In this document: positions 7,760 through 15,379 of the stretch, one piece after another
Layout of the letters: each line of letters begins with the position of its first letter
How positions within the stretch are numbered: the stretch's first letter is position 1
From: Mycobacterium paraffinicum
Lineage (GTDB): Bacteria > Actinomycetota > Actinomycetes > Mycobacteriales > Mycobacteriaceae
Assembly (NCBI RefSeq): GCF_001907675.1
Contig: NZ_MPNT01000027.1
Span: 14,459-78,458 of the forward strand
Length of the DNA stretch: 64,000 bases
Direction: 5' to 3'
Program-made: the position numbers and the translations under genes
Notes under the pieces: model-generated
Told to the model about the DNA's origin: nothing
Seen by the model: the letters and a program-made list of their open reading frames with translations, nothing else
Databases searched by the model: none

Positions 7760-8164
7760 ATGCTCACTGTGTCACTTGACCGGGATACCGCCGTGGTTTT
7801 GATCGCCCAAGCGCGGCAGCTCCCGGTCGCGGATGTGGAAGCCCTCGACGACCGTGAGTTGGAGGCTCAATTGCACAGCGTTGATATCCGCCGAATGCTG
7901 GCCCGATTGACAGACGCACCGGCAAAGGAGCCTGCTCCACATGCCATGCCCCCCAACGGAAACGGGCTAGATGTGCAACTCAGCCCCCTTGAAGCACGGG
8001 TGGTCGCCGATGAGTTACTACTGGCTGGAGACACCCTGGTCCGCAAAGCACTCGACCAGCTCGACCGAGGCGCAGTGTTCGATGAACTGATGGACGCGGC
8101 GAACCGCCTACTGCAGCGCGGAAATAGGCTCAGTCTTGCGGCGGCCCAGGCCGAGAACGGCTAG
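7760..8164 (+). CDS. hypothetical protein
   Basis: A 134-aa protein after the MazEF pair with a strong purine-rich ribosome site (GAGGGGGAC). It is mostly helical and acidic (VADVEALDDRELEAQLHSVD; LEARVVADELLLAGDTLVRK). No domain recognised. Confidence 0.5.
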   Translation: MLTVSLDRDTAVVLIAQARQLPVADVEALDDRELEAQLHSVDIRRMLARLTDAPAKEPAPHAMPPNGNGLDVQLSPLEARVVADELLLAGDTLVRKALDQLDRGAVFDELMDAANRLLQRGNRLSLAAAQAENG

Positions 8165-8191
8165 ACGAGCGAACAGATCCCCAGTAGGCGG

Positions 8192-8578
8192 TCAGTCGAC
8201 GGATTTGGACGCCCAGTATTCCCGCAAGCTAGCGATGCGATCTCCGTCGAGTTCGAGGATGGCTACCTCACGCATCAGTTTGCGGTGGCCTTTGACGAGG
8301 TCGTCGAAACGGGCTTCCCATTCAGCGATCGCGGTGGATCCGTCGACGTACAGGCTGATGAGCCGTGCGTCGATGTTGGCCTGCTCGCGCGCAACTTTGG
8401 TTTCCCAGTACCGTCGAATCTCTGCGGTGGTGCGCATCGGCTCGTCGAGGACGCGCTCGTGATATGTCGCATCGGGCGTAAAGATCGTGACGATCAGGTC
8501 TGGGTCTTGCGTCGTCCACGCGCGCAGATAGGTGTCGACGAGTTGGCGCACGTGCTCGTGCCGTGTGGGTGCGTTCAA
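8192..8578 (-). CDS. SnoaL/NTF2-like polyketide cyclase-fold protein
   Basis: A 128-aa protein of the NTF2-like fold: an N-terminal helix (VRQLVDTYLRAW), then TQDPDLIVTIFTPDATYHER, and a C-terminal strand set (VREVAILELDGDRIASLREYW type). Members bind small molecules or catalyse cyclisation and isomerisation; the substrate is unknown. It starts at a TTG (8578) overlapping the stop of the upstream regulator fragment (TTGA), so it is translationally coupled to that broken gene. Confidence 0.78.
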   Translation of the reverse strand: MNAPTRHEHVRQLVDTYLRAWTTQDPDLIVTIFTPDATYHERVLDEPMRTTAEIRRYWETKVAREQANIDARLISLYVDGSTAIAEWEARFDDLVKGHRKLMREVAILELDGDRIASLREYWASKSVD

Positions 8579-9338
8579 GAATGCTCCGTTACCTGGGCGA
8601 GCGGGATTGACCCGTCGAAACGGGTTCGGTCTCTGAGCATTTCGAAAATCATCTTGGGTTCTGCCAGCTTCACGGTCGTTAAATCCACACCTGCGGCGGA
8701 TCCAGACTCCACTCGGGCCCATCGCCATCGCTCCGAAGCGACCTCGGTGTCGGTCAGGACTGCGGTGTAGTAGCCCTCCATTGACGTTTCGCCAGGTAGG
8801 ACGGCGAGATGGATTGAGCCGTAGAAGTAGCGGTCGTTGACGTTGCGCCACTTGCCGATGATGTGGCGGCCGAAGACTTCGGCTTCGATGTCGTTGGCAT
8901 AGCCGCGCTCGCGCTCTTCGAGGCGGGGGCTCGGTGGGTAGTTGGTAGCTGTGACGCCGCCTTTGGTCACGTCGACCTGTGATAGATCGGCGTGATGCAG
9001 CCCGTCGACCACGTAGCTGGTCACCCATAGACCGGCGAGGTCGGTCGGTTCAATGCCGGCCGGACACCCGTTAGCAAATCACCCCGGTGCGGGGTGTCGG
9101 GGTGTCCAAACAGCTCTTTGGCGGACCAGCCGGGGAACATCCGCTCTAACACGGCGCAATGGTAGCCGCGTGGCAGGTTCTGGATTTCGCCTCCGAGCCA
9201 GCGGTAGTACTGCGCCTTCGTGGGGGGTGCTGCTTGGCGGGAGACTCCCAATTCCTTTGCGGTCCGGTTGTATTCGGCGACAAACTCCGAATAGGCGTGC
9301 AGGTGGCGTTCCTCGAGGAGGGACTTCAGAGCTATCAC
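8575..9338 (-). pseudogene. frameshifted paralogue of the regulator at 35666-36451
   Basis: Two adjoining frames together match the intact 261-aa protein at 35666-36451 end to end. The N-terminal frame (GTG at 9338; ERHLHAYSEFVAEYNRTAKE, then YYRWLGGEIQNLPRG) stops at 9021. The C-terminal frame (YVVDGLHHADLSQVDV onward) continues to 8575. Comparison puts the shift near 9055-9075. The N-terminal part resembles an actinobacterial XRE-like DNA-binding domain; the C-terminal part is a beta-rich domain of unknown role. It may be a real pseudogene or a sequence error. Confidence 0.75.
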
Positions 9339-9366
9339 ACGCACGTGGATCAGCCTACCTATCAAC

Positions 9367-9392
9367 GAGACTGAACGAGACGCAGAGAGACT
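9367..9392 (-). promoter_or_regulatory. three 10-bp-spaced AGTCTC boxes
   Basis: On the minus strand AGTCTC/CGTCTC occurs three times, starting at 9367, 9377 and 9387 in + coordinates (GAGACT, GAGACG, GAGACT). This is exactly one helical turn apart and just upstream of the broken regulator. The intact paralogue has a similar array of AGTCGC boxes, so these are probably operators. Confidence 0.55.
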
Positions 9393-9480
9393 TACCGCGC
9401 ACTCAATACGCCCCCTCGGGGGATCGCGCGGCGCCCTAGGGCTTAGGTCGGCTTTAGCTTGACTATATGTCCATATTATA

Positions 9481-9510
9481 TTGACCGTCAGGTTTATCTT
9501 GACATATGAT
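9481..9510 (+). promoter_or_regulatory. promoter of MNT/HEPN pair
   Basis: TTGACC (9481-9486) and TATGAT (9505-9510) are 18 bases apart, and the ATG at 9517 follows the -10 by 6 bases, so the mRNA is probably leaderless. The AT-rich stretch 9456-9510 repeats CTTGAC(T)ATATG twice, a likely operator for the HTH domain encoded next. Confidence 0.65.
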
Positions 9511-9516
9511 CGGTTT

Positions 9517-10110
9517 ATGCGTACTGCGGCTCCGGCGTTACTTCCCGTCTTCCGGTCCCAGCACCAGGGTCAACTCTTGGCCCAGCTGCTACTTGACCCC
9601 GGTCGGGAGTACACGGTCACCGACCTTGCGCGCACGCTCGGCGTCTCGAAGCAGACCGCCCAGCAAGAGGTCGAACGCCTCGTCACCGCCCACGTGTTGC
9701 GCGACCGCCGGCAGGGCCGCAACCGGCTGATCAGCGCCAATCCCGACCATCCCGCCTACACGCCGCTGACTCAGCTCACACTGCTGACCTTCGGTCCCCA
9801 CACAGTCATTGCCGAGGAATTCGGCGCCATCCCCGCAGTGGAGCAGGTACTGATCTTCGGGTCCTGGGCTGCCCGCTACACCGGGCAGCCCGGCCCGCCG
9901 GCCAACGACATCGACGTCCTGGCGATCGGCGAGCCCACGCGCAGCGATTTGTTCGATGCGGCCGACCGCGCCCAAAAGCGCCTCCAGATCCCGGTCAATC
10001 CCGAGAAGGCCACACCGGCCCAATGGGCCAACCCCGGCCAGTGGGCTCTGCTCACCGAGATCCAGCAGCGCCCCTACGTCCAAGTCTTTCCGCCGCAGGA
10101 CGCGATATGA
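9517..10110 (+). CDS. HTH-fused minimal nucleotidyltransferase (MNT)
   Basis: A 197-aa protein. Residues 15-70 form a winged helix-turn-helix (YTVTDLARTLGVSKQTAQQE). Residues 108-138 carry the nucleotidyltransferase signature: FGSWAAR with G115-S116, and the paired acidic residues D131 and D133 in NDIDVLAIG. MNT proteins paired with HEPN ribonucleases form type VII toxin-antitoxin systems in which the MNT modifies the HEPN toxin. The fused HTH suggests it also represses its own promoter. It overlaps the HEPN gene by 4 bases. Confidence 0.82.
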   Translation: MRTAAPALLPVFRSQHQGQLLAQLLLDPGREYTVTDLARTLGVSKQTAQQEVERLVTAHVLRDRRQGRNRLISANPDHPAYTPLTQLTLLTFGPHTVIAEEFGAIPAVEQVLIFGSWAARYTGQPGPPANDIDVLAIGEPTRSDLFDAADRAQKRLQIPVNPEKATPAQWANPGQWALLTEIQQRPYVQVFPPQDAI

Positions 10111-10568
10111 GCGGCTGGAAGACGGGCCAAGCGCAGATCGCCGCGCTGGTTGAGCGCCGCCACCTCGAGCAGGTCAGCGGTGACGCCGCCAACGGCGCAT
10201 ACCTGCTTCAACAGGCACGACAGCGGCTGGCCGGCGCACGCGCCGCCCGCTCCGCTGACCACATCGGGGCTTTCGAGCTCGCCTACGACGCCACCCGCCA
10301 GGCGCTCACCGCACTCCTGGCGCAGCAAGGCCTGCGCCCGACGACTGCAGGGGGCCACATCGCCGTCGCCGACGCCGCAGAAGCACAGTTCGGCGCATCG
10401 TTTCGGGTGTTCAACCGCATGCGCCGAATCCGTAACCAGCTCGAATATCCGCGCAGCACAGCTGATCTGGATCTGTCTGCCGCAGATACCGACCAGGCCC
10501 TCGCCGACGCCGAGCGGATCATCGACGCCGCGGACAGGCTTCTCCCCGAACTCGGGATGTGGCCATGA
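10107..10568 (+). CDS. HEPN-domain protein, partner of MNT
   Basis: A 153-aa all-helical HEPN protein: residues 20-75 hold the first helical hairpin (AYLLQQARQRLAGARAARS, then FELAYDATRQALTALLAQQG). The C-terminal helix carries RRIRNQLEYP at the place of the R-x4-6-H ribonuclease motif. The histidine of that motif is absent (Glu-Tyr instead), a variant also common among HEPN proteins. It is the probable toxin half or a non-catalytic binding protein. Coupled to the MNT gene. Confidence 0.78.
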   Translation: MSGWKTGQAQIAALVERRHLEQVSGDAANGAYLLQQARQRLAGARAARSADHIGAFELAYDATRQALTALLAQQGLRPTTAGGHIAVADAAEAQFGASFRVFNRMRRIRNQLEYPRSTADLDLSAADTDQALADAERIIDAADRLLPELGMWP

Positions 10569-10636
10569 TCTTGACCCTGCGCAGCTCAGCGTTCAAAGCG
10601 GTTTCCATTGTCGGCAGATGCTGGGACAATGCACCT

Positions 10637-10990
10637 ATGGGGAGCAAATCCAAGCTGCAGATCGACACCCAAGAGTTGGCGTCAGCGGGCGCTAAAGCAA
10701 CGCAGACGCTGACCGGTAGCGCCGCGCCGACGTTCGCCCCGCCACCGCCTGCCGCCGAATCGAAACTCGACGCAGCACTGGTTGGCGCGATCGCGAAAAC
10801 CGAAGCTGTACGCACGAACGTGGACACCACGGACTCGCTCTGGGCCACCAAACAGCAAGCCGCACTGACCCAGTCGCCGCCGGTCCTCGCGCAACAGGAT
10901 CAGCACGCCGCGCAGGACTACAACCAGGTCCAGTTCCCGACGCCGGTCGTGAAACCAGGCGGCGGATCCAACCTGCCACGAACCATCTAG
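10637..10990 (+). CDS. small ESX-substrate-like protein
   Basis: A 117-aa protein beginning MGSKSKLQIDTQELASAGAK. A helical centre (SKLDAALVGAIAKTEAVRTN, then DSLWATKQQAAL) and a Pro/Gly tail resemble small secreted proteins in mycobacterial ESX loci, although no WxG turn or YxxxD signal is clear. The -10-like GACAAT (10625-10630) lies 6 bases before the ATG, so translation is probably leaderless. First gene of a rightward run to 16.9 kb. Confidence 0.55.
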   Translation: MGSKSKLQIDTQELASAGAKATQTLTGSAAPTFAPPPPAAESKLDAALVGAIAKTEAVRTNVDTTDSLWATKQQAALTQSPPVLAQQDQHAAQDYNQVQFPTPVVKPGGGSNLPRTI

Positions 10991-11004
10991 CCAGGAGTTC
11001 CCTC

Positions 11005-11604
11005 ATGTCGATCGCCCCACCGGCCCAACCCGCGTGGCCGCCGCCCCCGCCGCTGCAGCGGCGGCGCCGCTGGCCGGCGATCGCCGCGGCCGCAGGCGCC
11101 GGCGCAGTCATCGCCGGCGTCATCACCACCCTCGTCACCATCGCCGCCACGCCCGGCCCCTCCAACAACAGCACACCAGCCGCGCCGGCGACGGTCATCG
11201 TGACCGCCGCACCTCCAGCGCCACCAGCCCCGCTGCCGGCCGCTGAGGCGGACAAGAAGACCTGCCAAGGCTGGACGATCGCCGACGACCTGGTCACCAC
11301 CGCGGCCTCGGGCCTCAACGTCATCCCGCAGAACATGCCGTTCACCGACCCCGCCGTACAGGCCAACCCCACGTGGAAGGCCGCAGTAGACCGCGCCAGC
11401 CAGCTCTACGGCCAGGCCGCCGAAACCCTGGCAGGCCAGCTCGCGCCCGGCACCAGCCCGATGCTGGCTGGGTTCGCTGACAGCACCGTCAGCGCACTGC
11501 GCACCCTCGCGGTGGCCTACAAGACCTTTGACCCCACCTCAGGAAAAGTTGTGGACATGTTCACCGCCGGCCGTGACTCCCTCGATTGGGTGTGCGGGCG
11601 ATGA
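11005..11604 (+). CDS. proline-rich single-pass membrane protein, paralogue of next gene
   Basis: A 199-aa protein with a proline-rich cytoplasmic start (PPAQPAWPPPPPLQRRRRW), one membrane segment near residues 25-48, an Ala/Pro linker, and an outer domain with two cysteines (KTCQGW near the start and DWVCGR at the end) that may form a disulfide. The layout and the outer domain match the next gene, so the two are tandem duplicates. It resembles the anchor proteins that accompany ESX loci; the function is unknown. AGGAG precedes the ATG. Confidence 0.65.
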   Translation: MSIAPPAQPAWPPPPPLQRRRRWPAIAAAAGAGAVIAGVITTLVTIAATPGPSNNSTPAAPATVIVTAAPPAPPAPLPAAEADKKTCQGWTIADDLVTTAASGLNVIPQNMPFTDPAVQANPTWKAAVDRASQLYGQAAETLAGQLAPGTSPMLAGFADSTVSALRTLAVAYKTFDPTSGKVVDMFTAGRDSLDWVCGR

Positions 11605-12266
11605 CTCAGCACCACACCGTTGACATCGCGTTCCCGCCGCCGCTGCCTCCGCCGCCGGATCCAGGGAAGTGGCCGCCCCCGCCCGGGCCGCCGCCTCCTC
11701 CTCGCGGGTCCCGGCGGAGCTGGCCCGCACTCGCTACCGCCGCCACGGCCGGCGCGGTCGTAGCCGCGATCATCGCCGCGGTGATCACCATGCAGGTCCG
11801 CGACACCACGCCGGCCGCCGCGCCGACGCACGCGCCTGTGACGAAGACAGTTCAGCCACCCGCGCCACAATCTCCGGCGCCCCTTCCGACTGCGCAAGCA
11901 GACCACCAGACCTGCTACCAAGGCTGGGACTCCGCCGACCACTACGCCAACATGGCGCACGATGCACTGCCGGTATTGCCTAAGGACGTCAAGATCGGTG
12001 ATCCGGCGATCCAGTCGAATCCGGATTGGACAGCAGCTTTACAGAAGTCTGGCAGCCTTTACCAGCAGGCTAGCGATGCCTTGCGCTCACAGATTGCGCC
12101 GGGCACCACGCCGGTCCTGCTTGAAGCGTCAAACACCGCAGTCAAAGCACTGCATACGTTAGGAACCGCTATCGCCACCGCCTCGCCTGCCAATGGCAAC
12201 GCGTTCGGCATCGCCGATGCCGCCGCCAAGGCAGTTGGGACTCTGTGCAATCGCTTGGCGCCTTAG
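11601..12266 (+). CDS. proline-rich single-pass membrane protein, paralogue of previous gene
   Basis: A 221-aa tandem paralogue of the gene at 11005. It has a proline-rich N-terminus, a membrane segment near residues 43-64 (ALATAATAGAVVAAIIAAVI), an Ala/Pro/Thr linker, then an outer domain with QTCYQGWDSAD and a final cysteine (LCNRLAP) in matching places. The ATG at 11601 overlaps the previous stop. The two proteins probably face the periplasm and could form a hetero-oligomer. Confidence 0.65.
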   Translation: MTQHHTVDIAFPPPLPPPPDPGKWPPPPGPPPPPRGSRRSWPALATAATAGAVVAAIIAAVITMQVRDTTPAAAPTHAPVTKTVQPPAPQSPAPLPTAQADHQTCYQGWDSADHYANMAHDALPVLPKDVKIGDPAIQSNPDWTAALQKSGSLYQQASDALRSQIAPGTTPVLLEASNTAVKALHTLGTAIATASPANGNAFGIADAAAKAVGTLCNRLAP

Positions 12267-12282
12267 GGCGAAAGGACTGTTA

Positions 12283-14706
12283 ATGGCTTCTGGCGCTGGC
12301 GATCCCGCAAAGCCTGCTACCGAGCATTCACAGGCGATCTTGGGAACCTCCTGGCCGTTACAGACGGCCTCCGCGTGGTCGGCTTATTCGGAGAGCTTCG
12401 CGGGAGCGGCGAATAAGTTATTCCCTGAGCTCCACACGCAGCACGACATTCGCAGCATCGTGGCGCCCATGGAAGGTGCCTTCATCGATGCGGCCCGCAG
12501 ACTCGTCGACGGGCGTCAGACGACGCTGGAGAATCGCATCGAGGGCTACCGTTACCTCGCGAAGAAGGCGTTGTGGGCGTCTAGCGAGATCCATGCCACG
12601 AAGGCCGATTTGGTCGAAATCGTCAACAAGGCCGAAGAAGACATCAAAGCAGCACGCGAGGCCGCCGAGAAGGCCAAACAGGCAGCCGCGGCCGTCCCGG
12701 GCGCTGCTGCAGCCATCGACGCTCAGCTCAAGTCGGACATCGCCTCAATCGTTGCCGGCGCCGCGGGTCTGGCCCAGGCCCGCGATGCCGAGGGCGCAGG
12801 GAAAGTCGCAACATTGGCCGCCGATGTCGGCAAATGGGCAGTGCCGTACGGCAACCCAACACTGCCCGAATCCGGCGGCGTCCCCGGCGCCGGAGCTCCG
12901 GCGCCTGCCGCACCAGCTCTACCTGCGCCTCAAGGCGGTGGCCCAAAGATCGAGTCCGTTCATAACGGCAACGGCCTAGCAGATAGCCCGGATACAACCC
13001 AGTTCAACAAGGGTGACACTCCTCAGTCACAGCAGCAGAATCAGGTGCAGCAGACCGGGTTTCGTAAGCCGGATGGCACTGATCAGAACGGGACTAACCC
13101 GAAGCAGGCGCCGGCTGCTCCGCAGATGGGATCGGGTAGCAATCCGAGTTCGGTGATCGGGCAGATGATGAAGCCGATCTCGTCCGGCAGCGGGGGAGGC
13201 GGGTCGCCCGCGTCGATGGGGTCGATGCTGTCGCCGGGATCGGCTGGCGCTGGCAACGGTATGGGTAACCCGGGTGGGATGAATCCTGCTGGGACACAAG
13301 CTGGGCAGTTCCCCAACGCTACCGGCCCTGGGACCGGCGTCGGGACCGGCGCCGGCGCCGGCGCAGGCGCGGGGGCCGGTCGTGCGCCGGGGTTGGCGGG
13401 TTTGGGGTCCGGTATCGCTGAGACGTCGGCGCGGATGGCGACTGGAGCGGTCAGCGGTGTCGCGAATGGTCTTGGCGCGGCGGCCAATGTGGGTCACCAG
13501 GTCGCGCAGAATGTTGCCGCGGCGGCGGCGCCGGCTGCTACCACTGTGGGTTCGTCCGCGGTTACTACTCCTGCGGCTGCCGCGCCGGGTGTTGGTGGTG
13601 CTCCGATGGCGATGATGCCGTCAGCCGCCGCGGGTGCGACACCGGTGACTCCGGTGAGTAGCACGGGGCCGGCCGGTCCTGTTACGCCGTCGACGCCGGC
13701 GGGCGGTCCGCCTGGGGGTAGTGGACCGGCGCCGGTGGCGGCGGGCACACCGAATGGTGCGCAGGTGGCGCCCTTGGCGATGCCGCAGCAGCATGCCCGT
13801 ATTCAGGCGATCGGTGCTGACGGTGCCAGCGGTGAGCTGTTGTTTCAGCAGGCCATGGACGCCGGTCATGACGTGATCGGGGCGATGCTGGCGCAGACCC
13901 TGGCCCAGGGCTATATCCAGACCCACTATGCGGTCTCGCTGATTTACGAACGCACCGGGGGAGTGACGGCGTGGTTGGCGACCAGCGAGGGCCCCTCGAG
14001 CATTCCGCTGGGAGTGCGGGTGCCGCAGGACGTGCGGCTAGCGGTCACTGATCCCGTTGCGGGTCGCGAACTGTGGGAGGCGAGCGCGGCCGCAGGAGGG
14101 ATCAATCCCCTTGATGTGGTGGTGCGTCACGCCCAGGCCCGTGAGATGGCTGCCCCGGGTGCACGCGTGTTGGCGATCGCCTCATCGCTGCCGAAGGAGC
14201 AGATGACCGACTGGACCTCTCAAGTCAATGCGCGGGCTGTGGAGGTTGACCCTCGTAAGGTCTCGCCGACCACCAACGTCGGTGCGCATATGGTGCACCG
14301 CTGCGAAGTCGCTATGCCGTGGGAGTGGCGGCAGGCCAACGCTTTTGATGAGCAGCAGCGGTTGCAGATCGCGGCCCGGCACATGCATATGGCTGCCCTT
14401 TCTGGTCACCTGCACGGGGCTGCGAGCGAGAAGGTTATGCGGCTGTTCGAGGAGCGCAAACCGATCGGGGAGGAGTTATGGGCGCAGGTTCGTCACGAGC
14501 GGTTCGTTGCGCTGGTCGAATACGAGCAGGCGATTCTTGGCCAAGGTCATGGCGGATCAGAGCCAGCGTTGTCTTTGGCGACGGTGCGTGCGGCCGAAGT
14601 CATTGAGTCGCTGCGTCATTACGACACCGCGGAGGGGTGTGCGGACTTGTTGTATGCGACGCGGCTGGCCGGCGCCCCGCTGAGTCCCGCCGCTGCCGTC
14701 GCCTAA
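12283..14706 (+). CDS. large EspK-like ESX-associated protein
   Basis: An 807-aa protein in three parts. Residues 1-200 are helical (WSAYSESFAGAANKL, then KADLVEIVNKAEEDIKAARE). Residues 210-520 are a low-complexity Gly/Pro/Ala/Gln linker. Residues 525-807 form a folded domain (LLFQQAMDAGHDVIGAMLAQ, then LIYERTGGVTAWLATSEGPS, then MPWEWRQANAFDEQ) of the kind found at the C-terminus of EspK-type proteins, probably the DUF5631/DUF5632 families. EspK is an ESX-1 substrate/chaperone. The ATG has AAAGGA upstream. Family assignment is by layout and memory only. Confidence 0.55.
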   Translation: MASGAGDPAKPATEHSQAILGTSWPLQTASAWSAYSESFAGAANKLFPELHTQHDIRSIVAPMEGAFIDAARRLVDGRQTTLENRIEGYRYLAKKALWASSEIHATKADLVEIVNKAEEDIKAAREAAEKAKQAAAAVPGAAAAIDAQLKSDIASIVAGAAGLAQARDAEGAGKVATLAADVGKWAVPYGNPTLPESGGVPGAGAPAPAAPALPAPQGGGPKIESVHNGNGLADSPDTTQFNKGDTPQSQQQNQVQQTGFRKPDGTDQNGTNPKQAPAAPQMGSGSNPSSVIGQMMKPISSGSGGGGSPASMGSMLSPGSAGAGNGMGNPGGMNPAGTQAGQFPNATGPGTGVGTGAGAGAGAGAGRAPGLAGLGSGIAETSARMATGAVSGVANGLGAAANVGHQVAQNVAAAAAPAATTVGSSAVTTPAAAAPGVGGAPMAMMPSAAAGATPVTPVSSTGPAGPVTPSTPAGGPPGGSGPAPVAAGTPNGAQVAPLAMPQQHARIQAIGADGASGELLFQQAMDAGHDVIGAMLAQTLAQGYIQTHYAVSLIYERTGGVTAWLATSEGPSSIPLGVRVPQDVRLAVTDPVAGRELWEASAAAGGINPLDVVVRHAQAREMAAPGARVLAIASSLPKEQMTDWTSQVNARAVEVDPRKVSPTTNVGAHMVHRCEVAMPWEWRQANAFDEQQRLQIAARHMHMAALSGHLHGAASEKVMRLFEERKPIGEELWAQVRHERFVALVEYEQAILGQGHGGSEPALSLATVRAAEVIESLRHYDTAEGCADLLYATRLAGAPLSPAAAVA

Positions 14707-14722
14707 AGCAGGGACACGGCGC

Positions 14723-15328
14723 GTGGAGTACGGCAGCGAGTGTTGGCAGAAGACGGCGGCCGTCACCTACGTCGAGCGTCGCCACAGGTGCGCAGCATCA
14801 ATTCTCGACGAGTCGCGGCGCGGCACGTTGAAGGGGAATTGGCGTGACGAACTAGTAGACGCCGCCTTGCTGCTGGTCCCAGCAGTCCCGATTATGCAGA
14901 CCTACGTCGATATCGATGTGGTAGTGGCAATGGAGGTGGCCGGGTGGCCACGTCGGCCGTGGGAGCCGTATGCGGCCAACGGCGACTGGCGGCTCGCACT
15001 CGAGGCCTGGCACGAGGATCGGTTGGCCGTCGAGAATGCCTACGAGGAGGCCGGGCGGGCCGGGTTGATCCGCCTTGCCTATGCCAGCGAAAGCAGCTGG
15101 TGGCGGGATCAGCAACGGGGGCGGGAGTTCATCGCGGCGTGGTATCGCGCCGGGCTTGCCGCCGGCGGCGAGCCGTGCGATTGGAAGAGCTGGTTCAAGC
15201 AGCGGATCAGATTGCGTGAGGAGACCGATCCGCTACGGATTCGCGGCCGCGAGCGCAGCTTAGCGGCGGTCGACTCGGAGAGCTGGATGGAGGTTCTTCC
15301 CGAATGCTGGACCCACACCCGGCCTTGA
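14723..15328 (+). CDS. hypothetical protein
   Basis: A 201-aa soluble protein starting at GTG 14723, 16 bases after the EspK-like gene. Tryptophan- and glutamate-rich, with helical stretches (DWRLALEAWHEDRLAVENAY, then SSWWRDQQRGREFIAAWYRA). No family recognised. Position suggests it works with the EspK-like protein. Confidence 0.55.
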   Translation: MEYGSECWQKTAAVTYVERRHRCAASILDESRRGTLKGNWRDELVDAALLLVPAVPIMQTYVDIDVVVAMEVAGWPRRPWEPYAANGDWRLALEAWHEDRLAVENAYEEAGRAGLIRLAYASESSWWRDQQRGREFIAAWYRAGLAAGGEPCDWKSWFKQRIRLREETDPLRIRGRERSLAAVDSESWMEVLPECWTHTRP

Positions 15329-15379
15329 TGTCGCTCGAACCTGCTGCGGCAGTGTCTAATTCGCTGAGGAGGTGGTTAA

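Noticed and set aside
8192..9028. One 278-codon minus frame covering the SnoaL-like gene
   Set aside because: Its first 150 codons are an Arg-rich shadow of the broken regulator; the SnoaL-like start is the coupled TTG at 8578.
8575..9338. Programmed frameshift in the regulator
   Set aside because: No slippery heptamer followed by a structure is obvious near 9055-9075, and the paralogue needs no shift; mutation or sequence error is simpler.
12193..12282. Upstream extension of the EspK-like gene
   Set aside because: It lies within the previous gene; the ATG at 12283 has AAAGGA just before it.
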